Positions 40,764-52,300 are shown, numbered from the stretch's first letter. The stretch is 64,000 nucleotides of DNA from Phymatolithon calcareum (GCA_977006965.1 OZ345360.1:186001-250000), one strand, 5' to 3'. Made by a program: numbers and translations. Notes: generated by a model not told the origin, from the letters alone.

Positions 40764-41450
40764 ATGGGACTCTCATCCCTATCGCCGGCGGGCATCGAAC
40801 CTAATGATATTCCCACCGTAACCGGTGGTGCGGTCGGCTTCGCACACATCACTGCCGCCTTTGACGCTGCCTCCGCGGCCGCCGTCGCGCACGGGCGTCA
40901 CGACGCAATAGTTCTCGAGCCCATGCTTTGTGCTGCGGCCACCTTTTTGTCCGTTTTTGATGCGCTCGGCTCAGCTGTGCTCACACAGCTGGTGGCCACT
41001 GATTTTCGATGGAGAACGAGCGCGGTCCGCTCAGCAATGGCTCGTCTTGGCAAGGACGAAGGGTTGGAATTATTCAAGGCGGAACGTGCGAGCCCACCAG
41101 GTTACTTCGATTCGTCTGGCATTGACGGCATGCACTGGATGCGACGCGTGCTTGCATTTGTCGACCTTCTCGTCCTCCGTCTGCTGTCGGAAAAGGATGT
41201 CGAATTGAATGAGGCGACCATTGCTGCCTATCGCGAGACGCTGGGTTCCAAGCATCGCGCCGTCAAGAAGGTAATGGTTGAGAACGCGCTGCAGCTCCTT
41301 CCCGGCAAAACCACGTTCATTCACAACCTTTTTGGTATCAAGGATCCCACCGAGGCGCAGATGGCGGATATTGAGAGCGGAATGCGCGAGTTTCGTGCAT
41401 CCGTGCGGCCACATATCGACGCTTTTGACGCCGTTTTTGAGGAAAAGTAG
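40764..41450 (+). CDS. Glycolipid-transfer-protein (GLTP) domain protein, paralogue 2
   Basis: I chose ATG 40,764 (MGLSSLSPAG) because the 228-residue product is then collinear without a gap with the paralogue at 33,589-34,275, and both starts are preceded by the same GCACGCGCCGGC. An in-frame ATG at 40,674 would add 30 Pro/Arg-rich residues. It shares FLSVFDALGS, LVATDFRW, WMRRVL and LLPGKTTFIHNLFGI. Headgroup-site positions differ from paralogue 1: K84 is Arg, R124 is His, while D80, R128 and H164 are kept. The gene is intronless. The 5 kb or more between the two genes now holds transposon remnants, so this is a dispersed or stretched tandem duplication. Confidence 0.85.
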   Translation: MGLSSLSPAGIEPNDIPTVTGGAVGFAHITAAFDAASAAAVAHGRHDAIVLEPMLCAAATFLSVFDALGSAVLTQLVATDFRWRTSAVRSAMARLGKDEGLELFKAERASPPGYFDSSGIDGMHWMRRVLAFVDLLVLRLLSEKDVELNEATIAAYRETLGSKHRAVKKVMVENALQLLPGKTTFIHNLFGIKDPTEAQMADIESGMREFRASVRPHIDAFDAVFEEK

Positions 41451-41969
41451 TGCGCTTTGGAGTTGGGAGCCGCGAGTTGATGCGATTAGCGCTCTCTGGA
41501 GCTGGACGCCTCGAGTTGGTTCGACTAGCGTTTTTCGATTTTGAACTATTTTATTTTTTGGTCTCCTTACGGCGAATGCGCGCACGATGGAGTGATGCAA
41601 GTCGCTGCACGTGTATGCGGCGACCACGGTTGCACGGCAATACCGTTCTGTACACCCATGTCAACAGGCAGCTCGTTTTCATACAGTGTAAACCAAGGGT
41701 TTGTCAACCCTGCAGGAATTTAGTAGTTATCCGCTCAACGCTCGCCGCACAACTCTGTACACTTCATGTTCCCAATCCTCCTCTCCTTATTGTAACCATT
41801 AGGGCACCGCAGATTTCTCACTTCAAAATTTTTAACAGAGCAGTCCACATCCATATCACAGCATGAAGGTTGTCCATGCCGTCGTTCTTCCATTTCTGCG
41901 CTCTATCGCATAATTGTTGTCCGGACAAAGTGCTTGCAGAGTTTATCGTGCAGCGCACTCACTCAAACA
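41451..41969. other. Intergenic, convergent 3' ends
   Basis: A short imperfect direct repeat follows the GLTP stop (GAGTTGATGCGATTAGCGCT and GAGTTGGTTCGACTAGCGTT types, about 41,473-41,535). No gene was recognised before the OXLD1-like gene. Confidence 0.4.
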
Positions 41970-42224
41970 TCAAGTCACAACCGCTCCTTCCGTTGCATCA
42001 CTCTTTGCCAACGCTTCTTTCTTCTCCTTCTGCATTTTATCCCATTTTCGTTTTTGTGCAAGGTACTTGCTGTTTTCGTCAAAGTAAAACGTCCACACGC
42101 AATCATCACATCCGTTTCCACAACATTCGTGTTCTTCTGGCATTCGTGGCGCCACCGGTTTCTCGCAATAGCGACGCGAAAACACGACCGCAAGACGTCT
42201 CCGGAGCGAAAGCATCCCTTGCAT
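41970..42224 (-). CDS. Oxidoreductase-like (OXLD1-type) small mitochondrial protein
   Basis: The 84-residue frame begins at ATG 42,224. Residues 1-20 (MQGMLSLRRRLAVVFSRRYC) are a plausible mitochondrial presequence. Residues 28-46 carry the family signature: MPEEHECCGNGCDDCVW, in which four clustered cysteines may bind a metal. This is the core of the small Oxidored-like family found in fungi, animals and plants, whose biochemical role is not established. A charged, Lys-rich helix follows (AQKRKWDKMQKEKKEALAKS). Length is typical of the family. A longer frame on the opposite strand (41,870-42,334) is a shadow. Confidence 0.75.
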   Translation of the reverse strand: MQGMLSLRRRLAVVFSRRYCEKPVAPRMPEEHECCGNGCDDCVWTFYFDENSKYLAQKRKWDKMQKEKKEALAKSDATEGAVVT

Positions 42225-42665
42225 TGTTCGTCAATTCTGTTCAGTCCGACGTGAAGCACATTTTAGACTCTATGCGCAATGCCTCCTTTTCCACTGAGCC
42301 CGAAAACTATGATCCGGGGGCTTTGGCTTGGTGAGAAGTCCACGCGGGACAGGTACGGTACACTGTTGTACTGTACTGCCCGTTTGCTGACGATGTCATT
42401 AGCAAAGGGCAAGATGTCAACATCTGTGATGAGCAAGCGTTTTCAAATATTGAGTTCTTGCTCCTGAAGTCTTACCATATCTCGTGCAATAGTCGAAGGC
42501 CACATGTCTCGGAAGGAACTGTTCCCATTGGTTGTTCCAAAACACTTATGACAACAATTCGTGAACTTCAGTCTGCTCTTACAGCAACCGTACTGGACTC
42601 CATACCCCCAGCTTTGATCCGCTCACCACATCTTCCTGAACTCTCCTCCCCGATACCACTGCACC
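42225..42665. other. Intergenic between divergent genes
   Basis: This 441-bp spacer should hold promoters for the OXLD1-like and Nudix genes. It contains TACTGTA-type words around 42,355-42,377. Nothing else was recognised. Confidence 0.4.
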
Positions 42666-43166
42666 ATGCCGGAGCGCAGTGCTGGTGTCCTCCTTTACAG
42701 AAAGAACTCTTCCCGCAGCTGCTGGGAAATCCTTGTCGTCAAGCCGGGTGGTATCTTTTGGCGTGGCAAGCGAGCTCACGCTTTCGGCGTCCCGAAGGGT
42801 CGCTTCAAGCCAGGACAGGAAGGGGCTCTCGCAGCTGCTAGGCGGGAATTTCGCGAGGAGACGGGGTCAGATGCACCGCGCGAGAACGAGCTGACGGAGC
42901 TCGGGGACTTCAAAGTCAGCAGCTCGAAGGTGGTCACCGTGTTCGTGGGCGAGGGCGAATTTGCCTGTGAAAATCTCAAGTCGAATACGTTTGAAGTCGG
43001 AGGGGTAGAATATCCTGAAATCGATGAAGCAGAGTGGGTATCACTGGATGGCGACAAGGCCGAGGAGCTATTACACAAGGGCCAAGTGCAGATCGCGGCG
43101 GCGATGAGAAAATTTTTGAGGGAAAAGAGCCTGCAGAGTGATGAGCATAGGGGCGCCACATCTTGA
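42666..43166 (+). CDS. Nudix hydrolase
   Basis: The 166-residue frame begins at ATG 42,666. The Nudix box is at about 45-68, GRFKPGQEG then RREFREETGS. It holds the REFREETG core with the metal-binding glutamates, but has one residue more than the canonical spacing between the first Gly and Glu. The N-terminus SAGVLLYRK and ILVVKPGG followed by FWRGK resemble bacterial DUF4916/MutT-like and diadenosine-polyphosphate hydrolases, and AFGVPKGRF is the usual lead-in. Nudix enzymes split nucleoside diphosphates linked to another group; the exact substrate cannot be told. There is no targeting signal and no intron. The compact, bacterial-like form could reflect old gene transfer. Confidence 0.9.
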   Translation: MPERSAGVLLYRKNSSRSCWEILVVKPGGIFWRGKRAHAFGVPKGRFKPGQEGALAAARREFREETGSDAPRENELTELGDFKVSSSKVVTVFVGEGEFACENLKSNTFEVGGVEYPEIDEAEWVSLDGDKAEELLHKGQVQIAAAMRKFLREKSLQSDEHRGATS

Positions 43167-46005
43167 CTCGTGGCCACTTCGCAGAGAGAGTATATGTCGA
43201 TTGGAAGTGAACGGACACAGGCTCGAAAAGGGTGACTTGCAGTTTGAAGTTCATGGCTGTGTTCTCAACGAGGCAGAGCAGCTGAGCAATAGCAGAAGAC
43301 GTATAGGGACTTTCTCCAACACTAGTGCCAGGTTCTTTGTTGCCCGCAGTAAGATTCAAGTAACTGTACTGTGTAGAGCTGTATTGCGCCTCGTTAGCGT
43401 GGAGTAATTTTGGAGCGCGCTCCAGAAGTGCGTATTCTGCTCCGTCTATGAGTACAATCTGTAGGGACTTGGTAGAGCCTCCAGCTGATGCGGTTTTGGG
43501 TTCATAAGCATTTCAGAACTAGCAGCGGTATGCATGAATTCTAGGTCTGTCTAAAATGGATGCTGTGCTCAATTGGATTGGAGAGAATTGACAACGTGCG
43601 ATGGGCGTTAATAATGCCTACTCTACGATACTTTTTTACACTTTACGTGCACGTGTGGATGGCAGGTCACCCCTGTGGATTTTATTTCAACTTCAGTTGT
43701 ATTTCCCCCAGTTAGACACCCAGCTCTCAAAAGCTAGCATCTTCCAAAGGTATGGCACTTCAGTTAGGCATGGAAACGAGATGGCTGAGAAAGAGGTGGA
43801 AGGTCCAAGTATGACAGAGGCTTCGTATCGATCAACCTTAACTCTCGAGCACCATGATCCATTTGGACAGATCTGTTGACATTTTCCATTACGGATGGCA
43901 TCGATTCGTTTTTCATGACGTCTCCAAGAAATGTGATGTTGCATAGGACAAGAGCATTATTGTGGAATGCATCGCTTCTCTTCGCATGCCAGTAGTTATT
44001 TTGGACCCTGAAACACGTATCCATGACTTTCGTCTTTGATTCCTGAGCTCGACAGGAGTCAATTGGATACGGAAATATCACAATTCGAATGCACAGAAAA
44101 TTATCCACGTTCAACAAGAAGGAGAGTACCAACCGCGTCTCCAAGGGCGCGTGCCTTGCATGCAATGCAAACGAGAATTCTTCTTCTTTATTGCGGGTTT
44201 GTAAAGTTGCCCTGGAATAACTCCACATCCTTACGGACTTTAACAGATACGAGTGGTACTTGATGTCACAACAGCTCAAAGCTGCACAAAGTGCCGACCT
44301 TCGGGGAGCTTAACATCAATATCTCTACGCAGCCAATCTTCAGCCGCTGTCCTTCAAAGGGATGATCCGGGTTGGAAACTATTTAGGATGCTCACGTTAG
44401 CTGGTCATCTCGTTACCTTCTTTCATCTCCTTCTGTTCTCTCTCCCAGCTTACTTGAGTATTGCGGCACACCACTCAGGACTGAATCCATGTACTACAAA
44501 AATACCAGAAGGTGATAGTCTTCTCCCGTGGGGGAGGCCGGAGCACAGCTCTTGGCAATGCTGCATCGTACTTAGTATCTTTTCGTCATCCAAAAACTGT
44601 GATGGATGGAATATCCATGTTGGTCCATATTCGGGCCATCGATAGGTTGCGTTAGGTTTCTTCGCAATGCAGAAAGTTGATGTGGGCCCGCAATGTCGTC
44701 AAATCGTCGTACAAAGTGCAGGATCCGTAGGACTGCAAGGTCGATGGATACGAAGCTTCCGCTATAAGTAAAACTACTTTGATTTCGTCAAATTCCTGTT
44801 AACGGTTGGATTCGAATACGTTTCGAGGATCCTAGATTTTGAGAATTGTGTGTGGCAACGGATGAATAAGTGCCCGAAGACAACGAATTGCAATGTTCAC
44901 TTGCCGTTCACTGTGTGCTAGTACGGTACCTGAACTTTCACTGTATGTTCACTTATTGTTCATCAAGAAAACCCATACTGGCAATGACCGACACTAGTCT
45001 AATTATTTCACCGACAATGCAACACTACGAGCGCACTCTCTGTATTTAGATTACTTAATCAAGGTAGTACTCTCTCTCAGAGGGGGAAAGGAACAACTTC
45101 AGCATGAGCTAGGCAACAAATTCATCAAATAAATAGAAATCATCGTTTTCCGCCAACTTTGATAACAGCACCGTCGTTGTAAACAAATTGCCCATATTCT
45201 GTTGACTATATCTGCTCTTGGGATTTTCAATTCCAGGTCGCAGCATCAGTGTTCGCTCCGTTGCTGATTCTACTTATGGACTGGTTGCGCGCACATTGTC
45301 TTCGCGCGAGAAGGTCCAAGAAACGTAGACGTTGAACCAACCTAAATTCCTAGTTTTGGTGACGGCAACATCTCATGTACTCTAACGAAACAACTGTGCT
45401 CCCCACACGACATTACGCACCATGCACTTCAATCGAAGGGATTGCATTTGAAGAAATACAAAGGGGACTATGCGTTGAATATCACACTTTCGAGATAGGC
45501 TCACAATATGCGGCTGGTGATGTGCAGGTAGTGGATCCGTGTGAGACTGCCAATATACTCGTGTTGTGCAGAGCAACAGAAAAGAATGCTCATTATGTGC
45601 TTTCTCATGTTCCTTTATTAAGTTATCTATGCCTCTAGTGCGGATGTCAGCACCTGGAATAGAGGATGATGCTCAACCAATATGTCGTTAAAATTTACCT
45701 GACACGTTGTCGGCCATTCAGATATCAATTCAGGAGATGCTTCTGAAGAACCCGCGTCAATATTTCTTGGGGACAAAAATCGCCCCCAATCGCATCGAGT
45801 CGAAACATGACACTGTCTGGTTTTGAGCAATCGAGGTCAATTTATCAGATTTGCCTTGCAAACACTGTTAGCTTTTCACAATTTTGCGCACCGCAACGCA
45901 GTTTACACTGTTGGTAGCGGCATTGCTTTTGAGATGAAACTTAACCCGCATGATGGCGAGACATTCTCCCCGAGACAGTTCTCTCGAACCCACCTATCGT
46001 TCAAC
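43167..46005. other. 2.8-kb gene-poor region
   Basis: Frames such as 43,764-44,279 (minus), 44,253-44,645 (plus) and 45,375-45,638 (plus, ATG start) are open but have no recognisable domain or presequence. TACTGTA-type words occur near 43,368. No repeat or RNA gene was recognised. Confidence 0.4.
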
Positions 46006-46689
46006 ATGGCGTCCGTGCATGTAGCGAAAACGTTCCTGAGTTTCGTCGCACGCGGAAATCGAATTCCCTCTTCCGACGCCCTTCGCATCGACAACAACAC
46101 TGACAACGACGTCACGTACAAGATTGAAAGCTCTGACAAGGGGCACTTTTCTGTTCGACCCAATGTGACCGTCATTGCTCCTCAATCTTCTGTCGAGGTT
46201 ACATTCGTGCACGCGAGCAAAAACATTCCGCGTATAGGGACTTCGACGGACATCTTCAAGATTCAAGTTGCTGTCGTTCCGCATATGTCTCGTAGAATCT
46301 GTATTTTCTCACCCAAACTGTTTTGGGATGACTTTAAGAAGTACAAGGCGAAGCCCGGAAAGCGAACTCCTAAGGAGTTTCGAGACGTGGTGGCTGGTGT
46401 GCTTTCTATAAAGTTCAGCAACTCGCGTTCCGCGAAAACAGTGAATCAAGACGAATCAGCATCTGTGGTGTCCATCGAATCTAGTGACCCTGACAAGACG
46501 GCGAAGAGAAGACCAGTCTCGAAGAACAAGACGACTGGGAAGGACAGCCTCGCTAGCCGAGTGGACGACCGTAGGAATGAGCCCTCTTCAGCTATCTCAT
46601 TCCACACGCCGGCGACGTGCACTGCTTGTGAGCATTCCGCGAAGCGTCGTGTCCGCCGATCGCCAAAGCGAATAGACGAAAGTGCTTGA
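46006..46689 (+). CDS. MSP-domain (VAP-like) protein
   Basis: The start at ATG 46,006 (MASVHVAKTF) begins directly with the domain. An in-frame ATG at 45,934 and non-ATG starts further upstream are possible. This start gives 227 residues. Residues about 5-115 form a major-sperm-protein fold, as in VAP/Scs2: SSDALRIDNNTDNDVTYKIE, then HFSVRPNVTVIAPQSSVEVT. VAPs recruit FFAT-motif proteins to the ER surface through this domain. The C-terminal half is basic and Ser-rich (KRRPVSKNKTTGK, SAKRRVRRSPKRID) and, unlike VAPs, has no membrane anchor. It might therefore act in the cytosol or nucleus. Confidence 0.7.
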   Translation: MASVHVAKTFLSFVARGNRIPSSDALRIDNNTDNDVTYKIESSDKGHFSVRPNVTVIAPQSSVEVTFVHASKNIPRIGTSTDIFKIQVAVVPHMSRRICIFSPKLFWDDFKKYKAKPGKRTPKEFRDVVAGVLSIKFSNSRSAKTVNQDESASVVSIESSDPDKTAKRRPVSKNKTTGKDSLASRVDDRRNEPSSAISFHTPATCTACEHSAKRRVRRSPKRIDESA

Positions 46690-46914
46690 AATTGAATACG
46701 ACCCTATATGCAAGGCGTGCTCCGTGGGAATCAAGGAGATAGTTGATCATTTACTCCTACGCTGTAGTGGGCGGACTGTATCAAGACTCCAGACTATTGG
46801 TAGAGCTATCACTAAAACTGTAGAGGTAATACGCAATGATAAACCGCTCGACGTATTCAAATTCCTGAACAATGAGGAGCTTTTTGAAAACATCCACAGT
46901 AGCTATCTTTAGTT
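46690..46914 (+). pseudogene. Non-LTR retrotransposon (LINE) tail, zinc-binding C-terminus of reverse transcriptase
   Basis: The frame contains CKACSVGIKEIVDHLLLRCS, a C-x2-C-x7-H-x4-C pattern like the zinc-binding end of non-LTR reverse transcriptases (CPxC...EHLLxxC). It then runs about 45 residues to a stop. No polymerase domain precedes it; the sequence begins at the stop codon of the MSP gene. This would be a 5'-truncated copy, which is usual for LINEs, but the match is short. Confidence 0.45.
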
Positions 46915-47608
46915 ATCGTTTTCTGCAATAAAGAGAGAAAGAATGTGCTCGTATAGCGCATTATATCCTGCTATGACCATAAGGGAATATTCAAGCTTAG
47001 GAAGGAACTTGCCCATTGGTTGAAGTAGTGTGTACGTTGGACTGGACATTCCCAGGAAAACGTTATTTCTTGACTCTTGCTGTACTGACATGATGTCGAG
47101 AACCACACACTCGGCTTTTCGCGAAGTATCAGATTACTTCAGTAATTTAAATCTGCTGAATACAGGGACAAGAGGATGAATTTTAGTAATGAAACCTTAT
47201 CCGTGCCGAAACGCAGCCTGTCGCATGATTGGGGACCATTGCTAGCCGATGTGCTCGCCTTCAGCGCCAACGCATCAAAGGACTGTTTTCCACTATGTAA
47301 CACTTGTAGCTCATTGGGTCCATAACACGTTTTCCTCAGTCACTAGCGAAGTGCGGATGCCGCTTCTTAGTGCATTTCCACCACGTTTCGATCCTCGCCC
47401 CATACGGAGAGTTTTTTTGGACACTCTGTACCGCGCAATCTCCAAATTTGGAAAAATACGTGTCAAATCTGCAGACACAAACACTGTATGGTGTATTGTT
47501 CAGCATCATTTTGTATTGTATGCTGGCGACCGGCAGGCCTTCCCTGAGGGGAGGTAAACATTACTATAACTCGTTGTTGTAACATACAGTAGCCTTAGTC
47601 TCCCCAAT
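46915..47608. other. Intergenic, no gene seen
   Basis: Only short frames are present between the LINE tail and the trigger factor gene. The right part should contain the trigger factor promoter. Confidence 0.4.
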
Positions 47609-47740
47609 ATGATAGGAATGATAAATCTCGGAGTCCCGACGATCTCCCGTCCAGAGTCGGACGTCGCCATCTCGAAGAAATCATCTTCCTCGCTTGACCT
47701 CCACCAAGCCCCGCGGAAGCGTACTAAAAGGAAAACTGCC

Positions 47741-49252
47741 ATGGACCCTCCAGCATTTGTGTCAAATGGCTCTCTATCACCTTGGGTCAATGGTTCCGCA
47801 GCACGGCTGCGAAGCCGCAGCATGACCACAACTCGCCCTAGGTACCAATTGGGGGCACCGAGAATGGGATTACAGGTTAAGACCGAACCGCTTCCACGCA
47901 GCCAGATTGGTCTCGAGATATCCGTTGGAAAAGAAGAATGCATGGCCGCCTGGGAGAGCATCATCAAGGAACTGCAGAAGAAAGCAACTGTGGACGGATT
48001 CCGCAAAGGTAAAGTGCCGAAGCAGATTATCGTCAACCGCTACGGTGAGGATCGCATCCGCGCGAGCGCATGCGAGGAAGTCATCGAAAAATCAATCCAG
48101 AAAGCTTTAGAAGAGGCCGGTATCAACGCCATTGGCCAGGCCGAGTTCAACAACGAGGGCGGCGTCGAAACTGTCATCAATGACTATAGTCCAAAGTCCG
48201 ACCTTACGTTCAAGGTCAAGGTCGATGTATGGCCGGAATGCACCTTCACCACACCGTATAAGGATTTGGAAGTTGAGGCTCAAGAAACTCTGTTTGATGA
48301 GTCTTTGATTGACAATGCGCTAGAAGAGCTGTGCAAAAAGGAGTCGTTCTCCGTTCTATCTCCGGAAGGCGCCACGGCGAACATTGGTAAAATGGTCGTG
48401 GTCGATATGATTGGATTCTACCGCAACGAAGATGGCAGCAAGGGTGACCGTCTCCCTGACATCGCAGACGGAAAGTCTATTGAAGTTACGCTTGAGACCG
48501 GTAAGTTTATGGCTGGATTTGTGGAGGGCCTTATCGGGCAAGCGGTTGAGGAGACTCGTAGCATCCCCGTGGAGTTTCCAGAGGCGAATGCACGCCCCGA
48601 GCTTGCGGGCGTGAAGGCGGTGTTTGATGTTACTCTGCACGCTGTGAAGGACGTTGTGTTACCGGAGCTGAACGACGATTTTGCCAAACAGGTGAGCGAG
48701 TCATCGACTCTGGCGGAACTCCGCGAGAAGATTCGCGAACGTCTTGACGTTGAGACGGAGATGGCGCGGGAGCGCAATATGAACAAGGCGCTGGAAGATC
48801 GGCTTTCGGAAATTGTGGAAGTTGACTTACCGGAATCGCTTGTTGAAAACCAGGTGAAGAATAAATTTGCGAAGATGCTCACTGGATTCAAGAACAACGG
48901 GATGTCGGATGAACAAGTCAAGGCGATGGTGACGAAGGAAAATTATGAGCTGTACAAGACGAGAGGGCGGACAAGTGTCGAGAAAAGTTTGAGGACCAAT
49001 TTCGCGGTGAGCAAGATCGCGAAGGAGTGCGAATTGGTGCCCGATCCGGAGGAAGTTACGAATCAAATTGCACTTGTGCGTGCGGAGCTCAAGGGGCAAG
49101 ACTTTGAGGAGGAGAAGATTCGAGACCAAGTTGAGGCGCAACTGGAGCGCGATTTGGTACTCGCTATGTTGAAGAAGACATCTAAAATTACAATGATTGC
49201 TCCAAAAGAGGAGCAAGAGGAAGCAAAGGTAGCAAGCCCAGCCGCTCAATGA
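47741..49252 (+). CDS. tig: Plastid trigger factor (ribosome-associated chaperone)
   Basis: The frame is open from ATG 47,609, but ATG 47,741 is preferred. It begins MDPPAFVSNGS, with the PAFV motif of red algal plastid transit peptides near the N-terminus, and gives 503 residues. Trigger factor meets nascent chains at the ribosome exit. The ribosome-binding domain follows (IGLEISVGKEECMAAWESII, then the signature GFRKGKVPKQII). Next come an FKBP-type peptidyl-prolyl isomerase domain (IGKMVVVDMIGFYRNEDGSK to FVEGLIGQAVEETRSIPVEF) and the long helical chaperone domain (VLPELNDDFAKQVSESSTL onward). All three domains are present. A short acidic tail ends in PAAQ. An AATAAA is at 49,272, 20 bp after the stop. 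There is no intron. Confidence 0.93.
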   Translation: MDPPAFVSNGSLSPWVNGSAARLRSRSMTTTRPRYQLGAPRMGLQVKTEPLPRSQIGLEISVGKEECMAAWESIIKELQKKATVDGFRKGKVPKQIIVNRYGEDRIRASACEEVIEKSIQKALEEAGINAIGQAEFNNEGGVETVINDYSPKSDLTFKVKVDVWPECTFTTPYKDLEVEAQETLFDESLIDNALEELCKKESFSVLSPEGATANIGKMVVVDMIGFYRNEDGSKGDRLPDIADGKSIEVTLETGKFMAGFVEGLIGQAVEETRSIPVEFPEANARPELAGVKAVFDVTLHAVKDVVLPELNDDFAKQVSESSTLAELREKIRERLDVETEMARERNMNKALEDRLSEIVEVDLPESLVENQVKNKFAKMLTGFKNNGMSDEQVKAMVTKENYELYKTRGRTSVEKSLRTNFAVSKIAKECELVPDPEEVTNQIALVRAELKGQDFEEEKIRDQVEAQLERDLVLAMLKKTSKITMIAPKEEQEEAKVASPAAQ

Positions 49253-49365
49253 TGGAGAACGTTTGAACTACAATAAAAAGTCGACCTACTTATTTGAAAT
49301 CATCTCCAAGATTCTCCTATCTCCCCTCCTCCGGCTTCTCGCTCGTTAAGATAATTTCACTCTGC

Positions 49366-52300
49366 CTAGTTCAAAATCGGTGTCGCTCTACTACTTTCAA
49401 ACTGCTGTCTCCGAGCGACCAGATCCAAATGTGTGCGAATTTCTGACGCCGATCTCACCCTGCGCAATGATACAGCATACGCAGTCAGTCCGTCGTCACC
49501 TCCTGGCACCGAATATGCATCTGTCACGCATGCGAGGCGAAGCTGCACTTGTGCTTTCTCGCGTTCAGCATCCGACGCTTTCCTCAAAATTGCTGCCGCA
49601 CGTCCTGGAACGGCTACCGAGCCAACTAACGGACCTTGAATCTCCCTCACACCTGCATAATTTTCGTCTGCGATTTGCATCCACACGACATCACGGCTGT
49701 GCTCGGGAAGGGGAAAAACGACTTCCTCGGGCGTGGGATTCAAAAGTACGACAATGGCTCCCCATTTTTCTGACTCTTCCCGCAAGGCCTCCGTTTCATT
49801 GCCGCCGTTGTCTGCAATCAGCCGCTTTAAAAACTTGGGCGGGTTGCCCAGAACACGGAACGCAATACAGCGCTGTGGAACATGCAGACCAAGGTCCTCA
49901 TAGAAGGAGACAGTTTTTCTTACCAACGCGCTATCACCAAGTGCAAAAATTTCAGGATGTGCTCGACGAATGTGGATGAGGCCCCGGTAGTATCGCACGG
50001 TTTTCCACTCTTCAATCTTCTTTTCCCATCGGACCTTGTTTATCTCATCCGGCGATTCGTAAGAATTTTCTTCACCAAACTTGGTGCGGCACATCTCTTG
50101 TCCGATTTGGATGAAAGGAATTCCCTGTGCTGTGAAGACGATAACGGCACTCAGTCTGTGCATGCGGCGAAGATCATCGTCAGTGAACACAATTTCATCT
50201 GTTCTGGACTTGATGTAAAACTGCATATGGTCCCACAGTGTGTAGTTATCATGACATTCCACATAATTGATCGACTCCAAAGGAGAGTCACAAAAATCGT
50301 CAATTGATCCAATAAGTCCGCGTTTGACCTCATCAAGCCTGCCACCATCCATGACAAACGTTTCCTCGGCTCCAAAGGGGGAGCCCCTGATCGCATCTCG
50401 GAACGAGTTGTTGAACACGCCGAAACCACGCGATCTCTGTGATCCCTTGTCCGTAATGCGAATTGGAGTTAGTCCTCCAGCCCAAGGCTCGCCATAGACG
50501 ACAATATTAGGATCGATTTCGTGGAGAACGTGGCTTGCCTGTGTTATCGTCTCCAAGTCAATCAAGGCCAATAGGTCAAAACGGAATCCGTCCACCTGGT
50601 ACTCGTTTGCCCAATAGCGGAGAGAATCAATAATAAATTTGCGACCCATGGGAGATTCTGAGCGGAACTCGTTTCCACAACCTGACCCGTTGGAGTAGCA
50701 TGTACCGCAAGTTGGTTCTCCGGGCTTTCGCAGTGCGCAAGTGCTATCTCCCGTGTGCGCTCTAGGTGTGTTTCCGCACGTCCGATAGTAGTAACGAGGA
50801 GCAAGTCCATTGAACGAGAATCGAGCATCCAAATTCCGCTCATTACTGTCCTCTGCAGTATGGTTGTAGACAACATCCATTATCACTTTTAGGCCCGCTT
50901 TGTGGAGGGCATTGATTAGCATCTTAAGTTCAGTAATCCGAGCAACTGTTGTTACCGAGGAGGCGTACCATCCGTCCGGTGAATTGAAGTGCACAGGCAT
51001 ATAGCCCCAGCGATATGCATTCTCGTCTGTTTCATCATTGTCAAAGTCTTGGACCGGCATGATTTGCACCGCTGTTACACCCATCTGAATGATGTGATCG
51101 AGAGATGTGGAAAATTTGTCCATTATCGTGTTCCCATTTCCTTGCGTTAACAAGCTAGAACCGTTTTGCGTTGAACCATGGTGTGTTCCGCTGCGTCCTT
51201 CGTTGGTGGCACTTTTCTCATGATCGATCTTTTGCTGAATTTTCGTGCCTTGCTCCGTCAGTCCAAGATATCTACCGGGTCGCTGAACCCCAGAGCATTC
51301 ATCAATGGTAGCATCTCGAATATGCAGCTCGTACACAATAGTTTCGGCAGCCGAAATATTCGGACGTGGCGCAACAGATGTTTTCTCTTCTCCATAAATC
51401 AACCCGCGCCCCACATGGCTGGTATTACAACGCGAATACGGGTCAATGACCTCGACGCCCGGAAAGAGGAGTTTGTCCTTCCCTTCCGCTAACAATTTGT
51501 AAAACCGTCCGCGGAGGTCTTTCTTCACCGAAACCTTCCAACAACCCTCCGGAATTCGCCGCATCGGAACCTGAACACGTCCCGCACTGCCGGTCGGAGC
51601 ATCATACAATACCACAGACACGCAATCTGCCCATGGAGCAAAGCATCGGAACACAGACTCTTGAGTGGAGTACGAAAGTCCAAGCTCACCCTGGTAATGG
51701 TACATGTCAACGTTGTCGTACTTGCACCACATTAGCGGGACACTGTCAAAGCCAGGAACGCTCACTACGACGCTTTCAACAGGGAAATCTTCGTCAAGGA
51801 GCGCAGTGTTCTCAAACATCAGGAGCATTTTGGCAGGGGACAGGGACCGCATGCGATGGACAACGAGCTTCTGCAAGCCTTTCTTAGAACCATTCGCAAA
51901 TTTCAGTCCAATGTTCCCCCGCTGCAAATTCTTTCCGAAGCCATCCGGATTAAACCATGATAAAGGAGCAGGCGCAGATAACAAAACATGCCCCTCGCGG
52001 TTAACCTGTGCTGCGAGCATAGATCTAACGTCATCCAGTCTTTTCAAGATCAAGCTCGAACTCTCGACTATAATGTACGTCACCGGTCCACCGCCAGAAT
52101 TGTCATTTTCCAATCCGAGCATGGCCGATGTCCAGATACGCACAGGCTCGTCCTTTACGTCCCATGCATCCCCTCCATGTCGCGGAATAAGGTTAATCGT
52201 CGCACCTGCGCCAAACTTGGCCCGATCCACGATGAACTCAATTGCATTACCGGAGCTAGCGCAGTGCTCCGGTGCAATAGCGACGTTTGTGGTCGTGCCT

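Noticed and set aside
41870-42334. A 154-codon plus-strand frame
   Set aside because: It is antisense to the OXLD1-like gene, whose CCGNGCDDCVW signature and presequence identify the real strand.
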